From: JBMHDN01 sp049889355
GTDB lineage: Bacteria; Pseudomonadota; Alphaproteobacteria; Puniceispirillales; Puniceispirillaceae
DNA length: 64,000 nucleotides
Reading direction: 5' to 3'
Assembly: GCA_049889355.1 (NCBI GenBank)
Contig: JBMHDN010000033.1
Coordinates: 9,942-73,941, forward strand
Shown here: one piece after another, positions 43,818 to 52,533 of the stretch
How positions within the stretch are numbered: position 1 is the stretch's first letter
How the letters are laid out: each line of letters opens with the position of its first letter
Position numbers and translations under genes: made by a program
Notes under the pieces: generated by a model
Database searches by the model: none
What the model saw: the letters and a program-made list of their open reading frames with translations, nothing else
Told to the model about the DNA's origin: nothing

Positions 43818-43832
43818 CCGGCTTTGCCCCTC
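43800..43832. terminator. Hairpin between convergent MFS and trxB genes
   Basis: GAGGGGCA (43800-43807) plus AAGCC (43810-43814) pair with GGCTT (43820-43824) plus TGCCCCTC (43825-43832), around loop TGACC. The left arm overlaps the MFS stop region. Neither side has a clear T run, so it may end transcripts weakly or protect the 3' end. Confidence 0.45.
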
Positions 43833-43874
43833 ATCCAAATGAACATTATTTTAAAGACGGCGAAGCGGCCTTAA

Positions 43875-44816
43875 TCAGCCTTCAAGTGCCCCCAGAAAAC
43901 GTTCAGCATCTAAGGCGGCCATACAGCCCATACCCGCAGCAGTGACCGCCTGACGATAGATTTTATCGACACAATCACCCGCGGCAAACACGCCTTCTAC
44001 TGAGGTATTACAGCTGCCAGCATCACAGATGACATAGCCCTCATCATCCATCTCAACCGCCCCTTTGAAGGCTGAGGTTGCGGGATCATGGCCAATCGCA
44101 ACAAACAAACCATGGGCAGCTACTTCTTCTGATGCGCCGCCATCTGTGGCACCTAGCTTGACCGCGGTAACGCCTTTTTCATCACCAAGCACCTCTTCGA
44201 CCACCCGATTCCATTTCACGGTGATTTTCGGGTGCTTTAATAATCTTTCCTGCATAATCTGTTCAGCACGCAGGCTATCGCGGCGATGGACCAGCGTTAC
44301 CGAACTGCAAATATTGGCGAGATAAAGCGCTTCCTCGACCGCGGTATTACCCCCGCCAACCACCACCACATCGCGCTCACGATAGAAAAACCCATCACAG
44401 GTCGCACAAGCAGATACGCCGCGCCCGTTAAAATGCTGTTCAGATTCCAGCCCCAGCCAGCGTGCTTGTGCCCCGGTGGCCAGAATGACACTATCTGCGG
44501 TCAGGACATCCCCGCTATCCATATGCAGGGTGAAGGGCCGGCTGCTGGTATCAAGGCGCGAGACCAGATCATAAACAACACGCGCGCCCACATTTTCAGC
44601 TTGCGCCTGCATTTGCTGCATCAACCAAGGGCCCTGCACCACATCCGCAAAACCTGGGTAATTTTCAACATCGGTGGTGATGGTCAGCTGTCCGCCAGGC
44701 TGCAGCCCAGCCAGAATAACAGGCTCAAGATTGGCCCGTGCGGCATAAATCGCGGCTGTCAGACCTGCTGCACCTGAACCGATAATCACAATTTTTTCAT
44801 GAGAGACATCTGACAT
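43875..44816 (-). CDS. trxB: Thioredoxin-disulphide reductase
   Basis: A 313-aa low-molecular-weight thioredoxin reductase. FAD-binding GSGAAGLTAAIYAARA (about residues 13-28), redox-active CATCDGFFY (about 137-145), NADPH-binding VVGGGNTAVEEALYLA (about 152-167) and FAAGDCVDKIYRQAVTAAGMGCMAALDAE near the C terminus are all present. The ATG at 44816 has AGGG about 8 nt upstream. It reduces thioredoxin with NADPH. It is divergent from the M23 peptidase gene. Confidence 0.96.
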   Translation of the reverse strand: MSDVSHEKIVIIGSGAAGLTAAIYAARANLEPVILAGLQPGGQLTITTDVENYPGFADVVQGPWLMQQMQAQAENVGARVVYDLVSRLDTSSRPFTLHMDSGDVLTADSVILATGAQARWLGLESEQHFNGRGVSACATCDGFFYRERDVVVVGGGNTAVEEALYLANICSSVTLVHRRDSLRAEQIMQERLLKHPKITVKWNRVVEEVLGDEKGVTAVKLGATDGGASEEVAAHGLFVAIGHDPATSAFKGAVEMDDEGYVICDAGSCNTSVEGVFAAGDCVDKIYRQAVTAAGMGCMAALDAERFLGALEG

Positions 44817-44878
44817 CACAAGAACCCTTTTGGTATTAACCCTGAACCATGGCAATATGTAGAATAGAGGCTGAGGTT

Positions 44879-45823
44879 ATGACACTGCTTCACGCCGCCC
44901 CTCTATGGTTAAACGAAGCAGGCCTTCAAATGTCAAGCAGTCTTCCTATGCTATCTCTCAAATGGGTCAAAAACTTAACCTCAGTGGTGACTATCAGGGC
45001 CAAAACGGCATCTATCCTCTTTATGCTGTTGACAGCTACAGCCTTTGCAGAGGCACCGCCAGCCCTATTGATATCCGGTAAAGCCCAGCAAGGCGGCCTG
45101 CTGGTCTATCAAACAGACAGTGATAATCAGGTGCAGCTCGATGGCCAGCCACTCCATCTGGATGAGCAGGGGCGCTTTGTCATTGGATTTCACCGCGATG
45201 ACACCGCCACGCAAACCCTTAATATCGAAACACCATCTGGTGAAAAAACAACCCTCTACCTCACGCCTGAAACGCGGATATATAAGACCCAGCGCATCAA
45301 TGGGCTGGCTGGCAAATATGTGACCCCGCCGCAAAAGCGTCTCGACAGAATTAAAGCAGATAGGGAGGCGGTGATCGCTGCGCGCCAGCATCGCGGCTCT
45401 TCGCCCGATTTTCTGGAGACTGGCTTTGACTGGCCGCTGGCAGGCCGGATAACCGGTATTTACGGATCACAGCGTATTTTAAATGGTCAGCCACGCCAGC
45501 CTCATTTTGGCATTGATATTGCCGCCCCTTCTGGCACGCCGATTACCGCACCGGCTGCCGGTACCATAACCATGGTGCGCGATCTCTATTACACTGGCTG
45601 GACCGTGATCATCAGCCATGGCCATTATATCAGCTCAACCTATTCTCACTTGCTGGATGTGTCTGTTTATGAAGGCCAGGCGGTGCAAGCCGGCGAGATG
45701 CTCGGCCATGTTGGCTCTACTGGCCGGTCTACAGGCCCGCATCTGGATTGGCGTTTTAACTGGCGCGACAAGAGACTCGATCCGGCCTTGCTTGTCTCAG
45801 GGCCGATACAATCCGCAAAATAA
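44879..45823 (+). CDS. M23 (LytM) family peptidase-like envelope protein
   Basis: A protein of about 314 aa. A signal-like hydrophobic stretch (TASILFMLLTATAFAEA) sits about 40-60 residues from the start. The start is uncertain: ATG 44879 has AGAGG upstream, but 44930 or 44948 would give shorter leaders. The C-terminal LytM domain has the first ligand pair in HFGIDIAAPSGTPI. The second is in STGPHLDWRF, where the usual HxH is HLD. That HLDW form occurs in a known subgroup. It probably binds or cuts peptidoglycan cross-links. It is followed by a DUF3108 gene. Confidence 0.85.
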   Translation: MTLLHAAPLWLNEAGLQMSSSLPMLSLKWVKNLTSVVTIRAKTASILFMLLTATAFAEAPPALLISGKAQQGGLLVYQTDSDNQVQLDGQPLHLDEQGRFVIGFHRDDTATQTLNIETPSGEKTTLYLTPETRIYKTQRINGLAGKYVTPPQKRLDRIKADREAVIAARQHRGSSPDFLETGFDWPLAGRITGIYGSQRILNGQPRQPHFGIDIAAPSGTPITAPAAGTITMVRDLYYTGWTVIISHGHYISSTYSHLLDVSVYEGQAVQAGEMLGHVGSTGRSTGPHLDWRFNWRDKRLDPALLVSGPIQSAK

Positions 45824-45890
45824 CCTGCTGCGTAACAACAATATTATTCAGAATTACTATTCAGCATTTCAGGCCAGAAAGCACCATTTA

Positions 45891-46760
45891 ATGACCTCAT
45901 TTCAGATGAAAATTACAGGGTTTTTTGTTCCTATTTTGCGCGGTTTTTTGGCGCTATCCATCTGTTTTATCCCCGTTGCCAAGGCTGAGCAGAGCTTTGT
46001 CTATCTGGATTATCTTGTGGAATGGAATGCGATTGATTTAGGCCATAGCACGGCCAGCTGGGTCTTTGATAGAGATAGCTATCAGCTGATTTCAGATGCC
46101 CAAACTCAAGGGGCAGGTGCTTTTTTCTTCACCTATTATGGCGAGAGCGAATTAAGCGGCCAGATTTTGCGTGAGCCAAATGACACCTTGCTTTATGCCC
46201 CTCAAGAATTACGGACCTTTTCCAAATCCAAAAAAGAAGAATGGAATGCGCTGACCAGCTGGCCAACGGCAAATCTATCAGATGCACAAACAGCTACGCC
46301 TACCACAAAGCGCACACCAGAGCTGGATTTAGAAGAGGTTTTCCCGCTTGATACTGCTACCCTGCCAGGCAGCAGAGACCCGTTTAGCATTATGCTGAAC
46401 GCGCTGGCACAAATTGCCCGCACGCAAAGCTGTGTTGGCACCTATAAAAGCTATGATGGGCGCCGGCGCACTGACTTTCAGCTTTATGATCTTGGCCAAA
46501 CAGAGCTTGTTGCAGACCGGCCAACTGGCTATTCAGGGCCAGCTTTGATTTGCGGGATGGTGGGCAAGCCAATAGGTGGGCATTCTCTGGATTCTGACTG
46601 GGATGATGAGGATATCAAGCCAGATAGGATCCGTTTTTATATCGCAGAGATGCGGGGTACGCCTGCCGACGGGCTCACTCATATTCCGGTGCGTATCGAA
46701 ATTGACGGGTTTTTAGGCGATGTGATTGTCCGGCTGAACCTGGCCACCTCTCAATTATAA
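45891..46760 (+). CDS. DUF3108 domain-containing exported protein
   Basis: A 289-aa protein. The signal peptide (MKITGFFVPILRGFLALSICFIPVAKA) ends before EQSFVYLDY. The mature N terminus YLVEWNAIDLGHSTASWVFDRDSYQLISDAQTQG is the DUF3108 pattern. A beta-rich body of lipocalin-like length follows, with two Cys (SCVGTY, ICGMVG). The open frame extends upstream into the M23 gene, but ATG 45891 fits the signal. It lies 67 bp after the M23 gene on the same strand. Function unknown. Confidence 0.82.
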   Translation: MTSFQMKITGFFVPILRGFLALSICFIPVAKAEQSFVYLDYLVEWNAIDLGHSTASWVFDRDSYQLISDAQTQGAGAFFFTYYGESELSGQILREPNDTLLYAPQELRTFSKSKKEEWNALTSWPTANLSDAQTATPTTKRTPELDLEEVFPLDTATLPGSRDPFSIMLNALAQIARTQSCVGTYKSYDGRRRTDFQLYDLGQTELVADRPTGYSGPALICGMVGKPIGGHSLDSDWDDEDIKPDRIRFYIAEMRGTPADGLTHIPVRIEIDGFLGDVIVRLNLATSQL

Positions 46761-46789
46761 GAGAAGCGATTCGGCGAACCCTGACCTTC

Positions 46790-46816
46790 ATCCCCGCATC
46801 TTTATCCCCGCATCTT
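46790..46816. repeat. Direct repeat, 13 bp x 2
   Basis: ATCCCCGCATCTT occurs at 46790-46802 and again at 46804-46816, separated by one base. It fills the gap between the convergent DUF3108 and fba genes. Confidence 0.85.
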
Positions 46817-46821
46817 CACCC

Positions 46822-47883
46822 TCAGGCTGTTTTGATATCGAGATCACCTGCGCTATAGAGCTGGCCCATCTTGGACAGCGATAGCGGCTTGATTTTTGAC
46901 GCTTGACCTGCGGCACCAAACCGCTCGAACCGGTCGATACAGACCGCCTTCATAGCGTCCATTGCTGGCACCATAAATTTGCGCAAATCGAACTGGCCCT
47001 TATCTGTTTCAGCCACTTTACGGATGATGCCAGTCATTGCCAGCCGGTTATCAGTGTCAATATTGACTTTGCGCACGCCTGAGCGGATACCACGTTCAAT
47101 CTCTTCGATTGGCACGCCCCAAGTTTGCGGCATCTCGCCGCCAAATTCATTGAAAATATCTTGGAGTTCTTGCGGCACAGAAGAAGAGCCATGCATCACC
47201 AGGTGGGTATTTGGCAGACGACGGTGGATTTCTTCAATGACATCCATAGCCAGAATATCGCCATCAGGCTGGCGCGTAAATTTATAGGCCCCATGCGACG
47301 TGCCCATTGCAATGGCCAACGCATCTACACCTGTTTTCTGTACAAAATCTACCGCCTGATCAGGATCAGTCAGCAGCTGGTCTTCTGATAATTGTCCTTC
47401 TGCGCCATGACCATCTTCTTGATCGCCCATACCGGTTTCCAGCGAGCCAAGTACACCTAATTCACCTTCAACAGACACACCGGCTGCATGTGCAATCTCT
47501 ACCACCCGGCGGGTGATATCGACATTATACTCATAAGAAGCCGGGGTTTTGCCATCTGCTTCCAACGAGCCATCCATCATGACAGAGGTAAACCCATATT
47601 GAATGGCGGTCAAACAAGTTGGCACAGAATTGCCATGATCCTGATGCATACAAATTGGAATATGCGGATAGCTGGCTTCCAGGCCTTTAATGAGTGCTTG
47701 CAAGAGCACATCGCCTGCATATTTACGTGCCCCGCGGCTGGCCTGCAAAATCACTGGTGCACCGGTTTTTTCGGCCGCCTGCATAATGGCCAGCCCCTGC
47801 TCCATATTATTAATATTAAAAGCTGGCAGCCCATAATCATGTTCAGCGGCGTGATCAAGCAGTTGACGCAGAGAAATCAGCAT
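46822..47883 (-). CDS. fba: Class II fructose-bisphosphate aldolase
   Basis: A 353-aa zinc aldolase of the CbbA type. GLPAFNINNMEQGLAIMQAAEKTGAPVILQASRGARKYAG is the N-terminal pattern. CMHQDHGNS (about residues 78-86) holds the first ligand pair, and further zinc ligands lie in GTSHGAYK and LVMHGSSSVP. The end of the enzyme has VRKVNIDTDNRLAMTG. It interconverts fructose 1,6-bisphosphate and triose phosphates. It lies 55 bp after fbp on the same strand, a gluconeogenic pair. Confidence 0.95.
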   Translation of the reverse strand: MLISLRQLLDHAAEHDYGLPAFNINNMEQGLAIMQAAEKTGAPVILQASRGARKYAGDVLLQALIKGLEASYPHIPICMHQDHGNSVPTCLTAIQYGFTSVMMDGSLEADGKTPASYEYNVDITRRVVEIAHAAGVSVEGELGVLGSLETGMGDQEDGHGAEGQLSEDQLLTDPDQAVDFVQKTGVDALAIAMGTSHGAYKFTRQPDGDILAMDVIEEIHRRLPNTHLVMHGSSSVPQELQDIFNEFGGEMPQTWGVPIEEIERGIRSGVRKVNIDTDNRLAMTGIIRKVAETDKGQFDLRKFMVPAMDAMKAVCIDRFERFGAAGQASKIKPLSLSKMGQLYSAGDLDIKTA

Positions 47884-47938
47884 GTTTTTGGCCCCAAAAG
47901 TGGAAGAATATGTTCAGTCAGCGGATAAAAAATATCAG

Positions 47939-48907
47939 TTAAGAAATTTCCGCATAGCTGGCATGCTGTCGCACCTCCTGCGCGCTGCCAAAAACAAGCG
48001 CGGTGCGCTGGTGTAATTTTGTTGGCTCAATATCCAGAATAGGCTGATTGCCATTGGTGGCAAGCCCGCCTGCCTGTTCTGTCAGAAAAGCAATCGCCGC
48101 CGCTTCATAAACCAACCTGAGCCGGCCATTTTCATATCCTTTGCGTGCATCTGACGGATAGAGAAAAATACCGCCACGCCGAAAAATGCGCCAACCATCC
48201 GCAACCAGAGACCCGCACCAACGCATATTGAAATGCGTGCCGCGCGGCCCGTCACTACCCGCCAGCAGATCGCTGAGATAGGCTTTGCTCCGGCCCTGCC
48301 AATAACGCTGATTTGCGGCATTCACGGCAAATTCTTGTGTGGCTTGTGGGATATCAACCTGCCAGTCCATTTGCATGAACATCTTTTTGTCTGGCGCAAA
48401 ACAAAAGGCAAAAACACCTGACCCCAAGGTCAGCAGTAAGGTCGTTTGCGGGCCATAGACAAAAAAGCCGGCAGCCAGCTGATCCCGCCCCTTTTGCAGA
48501 TAAGGGCTTTTTGCGCCTTGCGCAGCAGGCCAAATCGAAAAAATAGTGCCAATCGATAAGTTGGTATCAATATTGGACGAGCCATCCAGCGGATCGCAGG
48601 CCACGATAAAAGACCCGTCTTGAGCCAGCGCAACAGGCGCATCGCGCTCTTCAGAGAGATACAGCGCTGTTCTGGTTTTGGTCAGGGCGCCTTCAATCAG
48701 CTGGTCTGCTTGCACATCTAATGCCTTTTGCTGATCTCCATCACTATTTGAACCATCGGTGAGCGCACCAAAGGACTGGCCATCCAGCCCGTTTACGGCG
48801 GTCAGCGCTGCAATATCGCATGCGGCATCACCAAGGGCCAACAGCGTGTCAGCCAGCCCCTCAGCCAGCTGATTCTGGTCAGATAAAAAAGCAGCAAGCG
48901 TCGTCAT
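47939..48907 (-). CDS. fbp: Class I fructose-1,6-bisphosphatase
   Basis: A 322-aa sugar phosphatase. The metal site is YLSEERD followed by IVACDPLDGSSNIDTNLSIGTIFSIW (about residues 103-128). Substrate-binding MRWCGSLVADGWRIFRRGGIFLYPSD is near 225-250, and LVYEAAAIAFLTEQAGG is near 265-281. It completes gluconeogenesis with the fba gene just downstream. The upstream region contains the terminator of the Bax-inhibitor gene. Confidence 0.95.
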   Translation of the reverse strand: MTTLAAFLSDQNQLAEGLADTLLALGDAACDIAALTAVNGLDGQSFGALTDGSNSDGDQQKALDVQADQLIEGALTKTRTALYLSEERDAPVALAQDGSFIVACDPLDGSSNIDTNLSIGTIFSIWPAAQGAKSPYLQKGRDQLAAGFFVYGPQTTLLLTLGSGVFAFCFAPDKKMFMQMDWQVDIPQATQEFAVNAANQRYWQGRSKAYLSDLLAGSDGPRGTHFNMRWCGSLVADGWRIFRRGGIFLYPSDARKGYENGRLRLVYEAAAIAFLTEQAGGLATNGNQPILDIEPTKLHQRTALVFGSAQEVRQHASYAEIS

Positions 48908-48948
48908 TATGTCTCACCGGTCTGTTTAAAAAATAATGATATGTCACG

Positions 48949-48978
48949 AAAAAATCCGGCAACTTCGCTGCCGGATTT
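48949..48978 (-). terminator. Rho-independent terminator after the Bax-inhibitor-1 gene
   Basis: On the minus strand AAATCCGGCA (48978-48969) pairs with TGCCGGATTT (48961-48952) around GCGAAGT, followed by more T (48951-48949). It lies 37 bp after the BI-1 stop and before fbp. Confidence 0.93.
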
Positions 48979-49014
48979 GAGCTATTTATCATGAACTGGT
49001 CAGTACCAGTCAAA

Positions 49015-49734
49015 CTATTCGCGGTTTCCGATCAGTCTGATCAGCATCAAGAACATATTGATGAAGTCCAGATACAGGGTCAACGCGCCATAAATCGATT
49101 TGCGTGTCGCGACATCAGAGCTGTCCCCAGCGGCATACATGGATTTAATTTTCTGTGTATCCCAGGCGGTCAGGCCAGCAAAAATCAGTACACCTGCAAT
49201 GGTGATGGTGAATTCCAGCGGGGCTGAGGCGATGAAGATATTCACCACAGAAGCCAGAATAAGCCCAATGAGGCCAATCACCATAAAGGCGCCCATAGCA
49301 GATAAATCACGCTTGGTTGAATAGCCATAAATAGACAGACCGGCAAAAGCGCCTGCTGTGATAAAGAAGGCACGGGCCACAGAGGCGCCAGTGAAGGCCA
49401 ACAAAATGGACGATAAGGACAGGCCCATCAGCGCTGCATAAATATAGAACACCGCGCGTGCACGCCCAGCTGGCATGGATTGGATAGAAAAGCTGAGATA
49501 CATCACCAGCGCGAAGGGGGCAAACATCACCACATATTGAAGCGGGCTGCCAAAGACCAGCTGTGCGACACCAGGAATGCTGAGTGCTGCCCATTTCATG
49601 GCAAAGGCAAAAAAGCCTGTCAGCGCCAAAGCAGTGGTCATATGGTTATACACACCCAGCATATATTGGCGCAGTCCCACATCAATCTGGCTAGCCTGCG
49701 CGGCAGCTGTGTTCATGAAACGGTTATCTTGCAT
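49015..49734 (-). CDS. Bax inhibitor-1 (BI-1/YccA) family membrane protein
   Basis: A 239-aa seven-helix protein. The N terminus (QASQIDVGLRQYMLGVYNHMTTALALTGFFAFAM) is typical of alphaproteobacterial BI-1 proteins. TAWDTQKIKSMYAAGD (about residues 187-202) carries the conserved Asp of the calcium-leak pore region, and the C terminus ends in LYLDFINMFLMLIRLIGNRE. Relatives such as YccA interact with FtsH, and others leak calcium ions. It is a single gene with its own terminator. Confidence 0.93.
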   Translation of the reverse strand: MQDNRFMNTAAAQASQIDVGLRQYMLGVYNHMTTALALTGFFAFAMKWAALSIPGVAQLVFGSPLQYVVMFAPFALVMYLSFSIQSMPAGRARAVFYIYAALMGLSLSSILLAFTGASVARAFFITAGAFAGLSIYGYSTKRDLSAMGAFMVIGLIGLILASVVNIFIASAPLEFTITIAGVLIFAGLTAWDTQKIKSMYAAGDSSDVATRKSIYGALTLYLDFINMFLMLIRLIGNRE

Positions 49735-49800
49735 CTGTCGATCTCCTCAAAAAGAACGTTGCAATGGTTGATCATAATGTACGCATTACCACGCGTTTAT

Positions 49801-50952
49801 TCAAGATGCCGAAAGGGCCTGCGGCTCTTGTTTTTGCTGCTCTGCCATTTGGCTTTTCCGCAATCTGACAGAATCAGATTTCAGCTGACCGCACGCAGCC
49901 AGAATATCACGGCCACGCGGGGTGCGTACAGGTGAAGCATAACCAGCCCGCATCACAATAGCGGCAAATTTATCAATCTGCTGTGGATCTGAGCATTCAT
50001 AATCGGTGCCGGGCCACGGGTTGAACGGAATGAGGTTAATCTTTGAGGGAATACCTTTGATCAGCTGGACCAGCTGGCGGGCATCTGCCTCTGTGTCATT
50101 CACGCCTTTGATCATCACATATTCCCAGGTGACACGCCGTGCATTGCTCAGGCCAGGATAATCACGCACCGCCTGCACCAATTCAGCCAAATCATATTTC
50201 CGGTTAATTGGCACCAGAATATCGCGCAAATCATCACGCACCGCATGCAGGCTAATCGCCAGATTTACCCCCAGTTCAGCCCCGCATTTTTCAATCTCAG
50301 GGACAATACCAGATGTCGATAGCGTAATCCGCCGCTTAGATAAGCCCACCCCATCACCAGACATGATAATACGCATCGCCTTGGCCACGGACTGGTAGTT
50401 ATAGAGCGGCTCGCCCATCCCCATCAGCACAATATTGGTCAATCTGCGATCAGGCCTTGTTGCCGGCCAATCGCCCAGCTCATCCATCGCCAGCAGCACC
50501 TGACCTGCAATCTCTGCCACATCAAGATTGCGCACCAGACGCTGGGTTCCTGTATGACAAAAGCTACAATTCAAGGTGCAGCCGATTTGGCTGGAGATAC
50601 ATAAAGTGCCTCTGTCATCATCTGGGATATAGACCATCTCTGCCAGCTGCTTGTCATGGGTTTCAATCAGCCACTTAATCGTCCCATCAATGGAATCCTG
50701 ACGCCGTGAGATAGCTGGGCGGTCAATATGAAATGCCTCAGCCAACCTGGCACGCGTATCTTTGGCGATATTCGTCATATCATTGAAATCGGTGATGCCA
50801 TGACGCCAGACCCAACTCCAAAGCTGTTGCGCCCGAAAGCTAGGCAAACCCATCTCGCTCAAAATGGCTTTCAGCTCATCTTGATCATAACCCAGCAAGG
50901 GCTGACGCTGCTTTTCAGCCTGTGACGGTATGCTATCCATTATCATCGACAT
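49801..50952 (-). CDS. rlmN: Dual-specificity RNA methyltransferase RlmN
   Basis: A 383-aa radical SAM enzyme. The cluster motif CTLNCSFCHTG (CxxxCxxC) is near residues 131-141. GMGEPLYNY is near 180, and the second catalytic Cys is in ILAACGQL near the C terminus. The N-terminal part has FRAQQLWSWVWRHG. It methylates A2503 of 23S rRNA and A37 of some tRNAs at C2. The gene ends 66 bp from the BI-1 start on the same strand. Confidence 0.96.
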   Translation of the reverse strand: MSMIMDSIPSQAEKQRQPLLGYDQDELKAILSEMGLPSFRAQQLWSWVWRHGITDFNDMTNIAKDTRARLAEAFHIDRPAISRRQDSIDGTIKWLIETHDKQLAEMVYIPDDDRGTLCISSQIGCTLNCSFCHTGTQRLVRNLDVAEIAGQVLLAMDELGDWPATRPDRRLTNIVLMGMGEPLYNYQSVAKAMRIIMSGDGVGLSKRRITLSTSGIVPEIEKCGAELGVNLAISLHAVRDDLRDILVPINRKYDLAELVQAVRDYPGLSNARRVTWEYVMIKGVNDTEADARQLVQLIKGIPSKINLIPFNPWPGTDYECSDPQQIDKFAAIVMRAGYASPVRTPRGRDILAACGQLKSDSVRLRKSQMAEQQKQEPQALSAS

Positions 50953-50994
50953 TCAACATGCCCTTAATCATAGCTGGCTGGCAAGCCAGCGCAT

Positions 50995-51543
50995 TTAAGG
51001 GCAAAGCTTATCCAGCTTGTTTTTCGCTGCGGTAAAGCCAGAGAGCGAATATTCATCAATCGTCTCATTACCGCGGCTTGAAATCCCTTTGATAACCAGC
51101 TTATTGCCTGCTTTCATCTGGCGGATAAGCTGCTGGTCATCTTCTGGGCTCATCGCCCAAGCGCGATCTTCCAAAGTGAAGAGTTTCGCGGTCTTGCCAT
51201 CTATCGTAACAGAAACTTCTGACTGTTTTTTATATTTATAACCGGCCAGGATCTGGACTACATTGCGATCAGCCTTACCAGGACCATGCGAGACATAAAC
51301 CCGAGTTTCATCTCGGTTATCGCGATCATAATTCCCGCGCTTCTTTTTCGGCTCAGAAGAAATGAAACAAATCCGGCCAGCATCAGATTGATGACGATAG
51401 ACACCCCAATCCTTCTCAGTGGAAATCACCTCTGGCTGCGCCAGCGCACCGCTCATCGCAAAACCTGAAATGGCCAATATGCTGAAAATACCGCCCAGAA
51501 AACGGCGCGAGCGCATCATTGAGAATAAAGAAACAGCCATCAT
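50995..51543 (-). CDS. Invasion-associated locus B (IalB)-like secreted protein
   Basis: A 182-aa exported protein. A basic start and hydrophobic helix (GGIFSILAISGFAMSGALAQ) form the signal peptide. The body WGVYRHQSDAGRICFISSEPKKKRG...DETRVYVSHGP...KLFTLEDRAWAMSPEDDQQLIRQMKAGNKLVIKGISSRGNETIDEYSLSGFTAA fits the IalB family, with a Cys near the start and near the end for a disulphide. Despite the name, the family is common in free-living alphaproteobacteria. It is divergent from the ECF sigma gene. Confidence 0.88.
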   Translation of the reverse strand: MMAVSLFSMMRSRRFLGGIFSILAISGFAMSGALAQPEVISTEKDWGVYRHQSDAGRICFISSEPKKKRGNYDRDNRDETRVYVSHGPGKADRNVVQILAGYKYKKQSEVSVTIDGKTAKLFTLEDRAWAMSPEDDQQLIRQMKAGNKLVIKGISSRGNETIDEYSLSGFTAAKNKLDKLCP

Positions 51544-51870
51544 GAGTCGCGATCACCTTGTTACATGCTTGCCTATGGTTTGAATTTTTTGCAGTTCGCG
51601 CGCCCGAATCGCCGTATCTTACCGGTGATGTGCATACCAACTGCGCTCCTAAATTTGCAAAACTGTGTCAAAAGCGCAAGAAAAAGCGATTCATTTGATC
51701 CAGATTTTATCCTGCTTTCCTTTTAAAGTGAAAATTATGGTCATTTGATGGCCGCCATCTGATTTTAATTTTTCCACAATTTGGAAAGCCAAACGTCCGT
51801 TTTCTGTAGCAAGATCAGGCCGTTCTCCGTCAATATGAAGCTCGGGGAACTTAAATTATACCGGAACAAG
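51544..51870. other. Divergent region between IalB-like and sigma-factor genes
   Basis: A 327-bp gap if the sigma factor starts at 51871; the frame is open from 51781, so up to 90 bp may be coding. It is AT-rich and contains TGATCC (51696-51701), which resembles the -35 of RpoE/ChrR-type promoters. No RNA gene or strong hairpin is visible. Confidence 0.5.
51696..51728 (+). promoter_or_regulatory. Candidate ECF autoregulatory promoter
   Basis: TGATCC at 51696-51701 matches the -35 of the Rhodobacter RpoE-ChrR regulon. The best -10-like match, TAAAG at 51724-51728, gives a 22-bp spacer, longer than usual. The position upstream of the sigma gene is right, but the match is partial. Confidence 0.25.
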
Positions 51871-52533
51871 ATGGATAGTTTTTCTGCTACCCAGGATTTA
51901 AACCTTGTGCAAAGCGCCGATTGGGCCTTTAATCAGGGTATGGGACCTGGCGATATGGATATGGCTAAAACCCAGCAAGATAGCTGGGAGAACCTCCTTG
52001 TGCGCGTCGGACGCTTCAAGGATAAGGATGCTTTTGCCCAGATTTTCGCCCATTTTGCTCCGCGTTTAAAAAGTTTCTTGATGCGCATGGGCGCTGATAT
52101 GCCCACTGCCGAAGAAGTGGTTCAGGAAGCTATGGTCATGGTTTGGCGCCGCGCCGAGACCTATGATCCCAAATATGCGGGGGCCAGTACCTGGATTTTC
52201 ACCATCGCCCGAAACAAACGCATTGACAGGCTGCGCCGTGAAAACCGGCCATTGCCTGATATGACTGACCCGGCCATCGCTCCAGAGGCCGTGGAAACCA
52301 GTGATAAAGTGGTTGAACGGCATGAAGATGAAGCGAAAATCCACCGCATCCTGAAAAAATTGCCTGAAGAGCAAGCCAAAATGATCTTCGCTGCGTATTA
52401 CGATCAGAAATCGCATCGCGACATCGCAGAAGAAAGCGGCGTTCCATTGGGAACGGTTAAGTCACGCATACGTTTGGCATTAAACAGAATGCGTGCTCTG
52501 CTTGATGAAGAAGAAGGCATAGAGCGACAATGA
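51871..52533 (+). CDS. ECF sigma factor, RpoE/ECF11-like
   Basis: A 220-aa sigma-70 family protein of group IV. Region 2 reads FLMRMGADMPTAEEVVQEAMVMVWRRAETYDP...STWIFTIARNKRIDRLRR (about residues 70-125). Region 4 reads LPEEQAKMIFAAYYDQKSHRDIAEESGVPLGTVKSRIRLALNRMR (about 165-210). The pairing with a ChrR-like anti-sigma places it in the group that answers singlet oxygen and related stress in Rhodobacter. The start is uncertain (51781 to 51961 all possible). The ATGA overlap with the next gene shows coupling. Confidence 0.9.
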   Translation: MDSFSATQDLNLVQSADWAFNQGMGPGDMDMAKTQQDSWENLLVRVGRFKDKDAFAQIFAHFAPRLKSFLMRMGADMPTAEEVVQEAMVMVWRRAETYDPKYAGASTWIFTIARNKRIDRLRRENRPLPDMTDPAIAPEAVETSDKVVERHEDEAKIHRILKKLPEEQAKMIFAAYYDQKSHRDIAEESGVPLGTVKSRIRLALNRMRALLDEEEGIERQ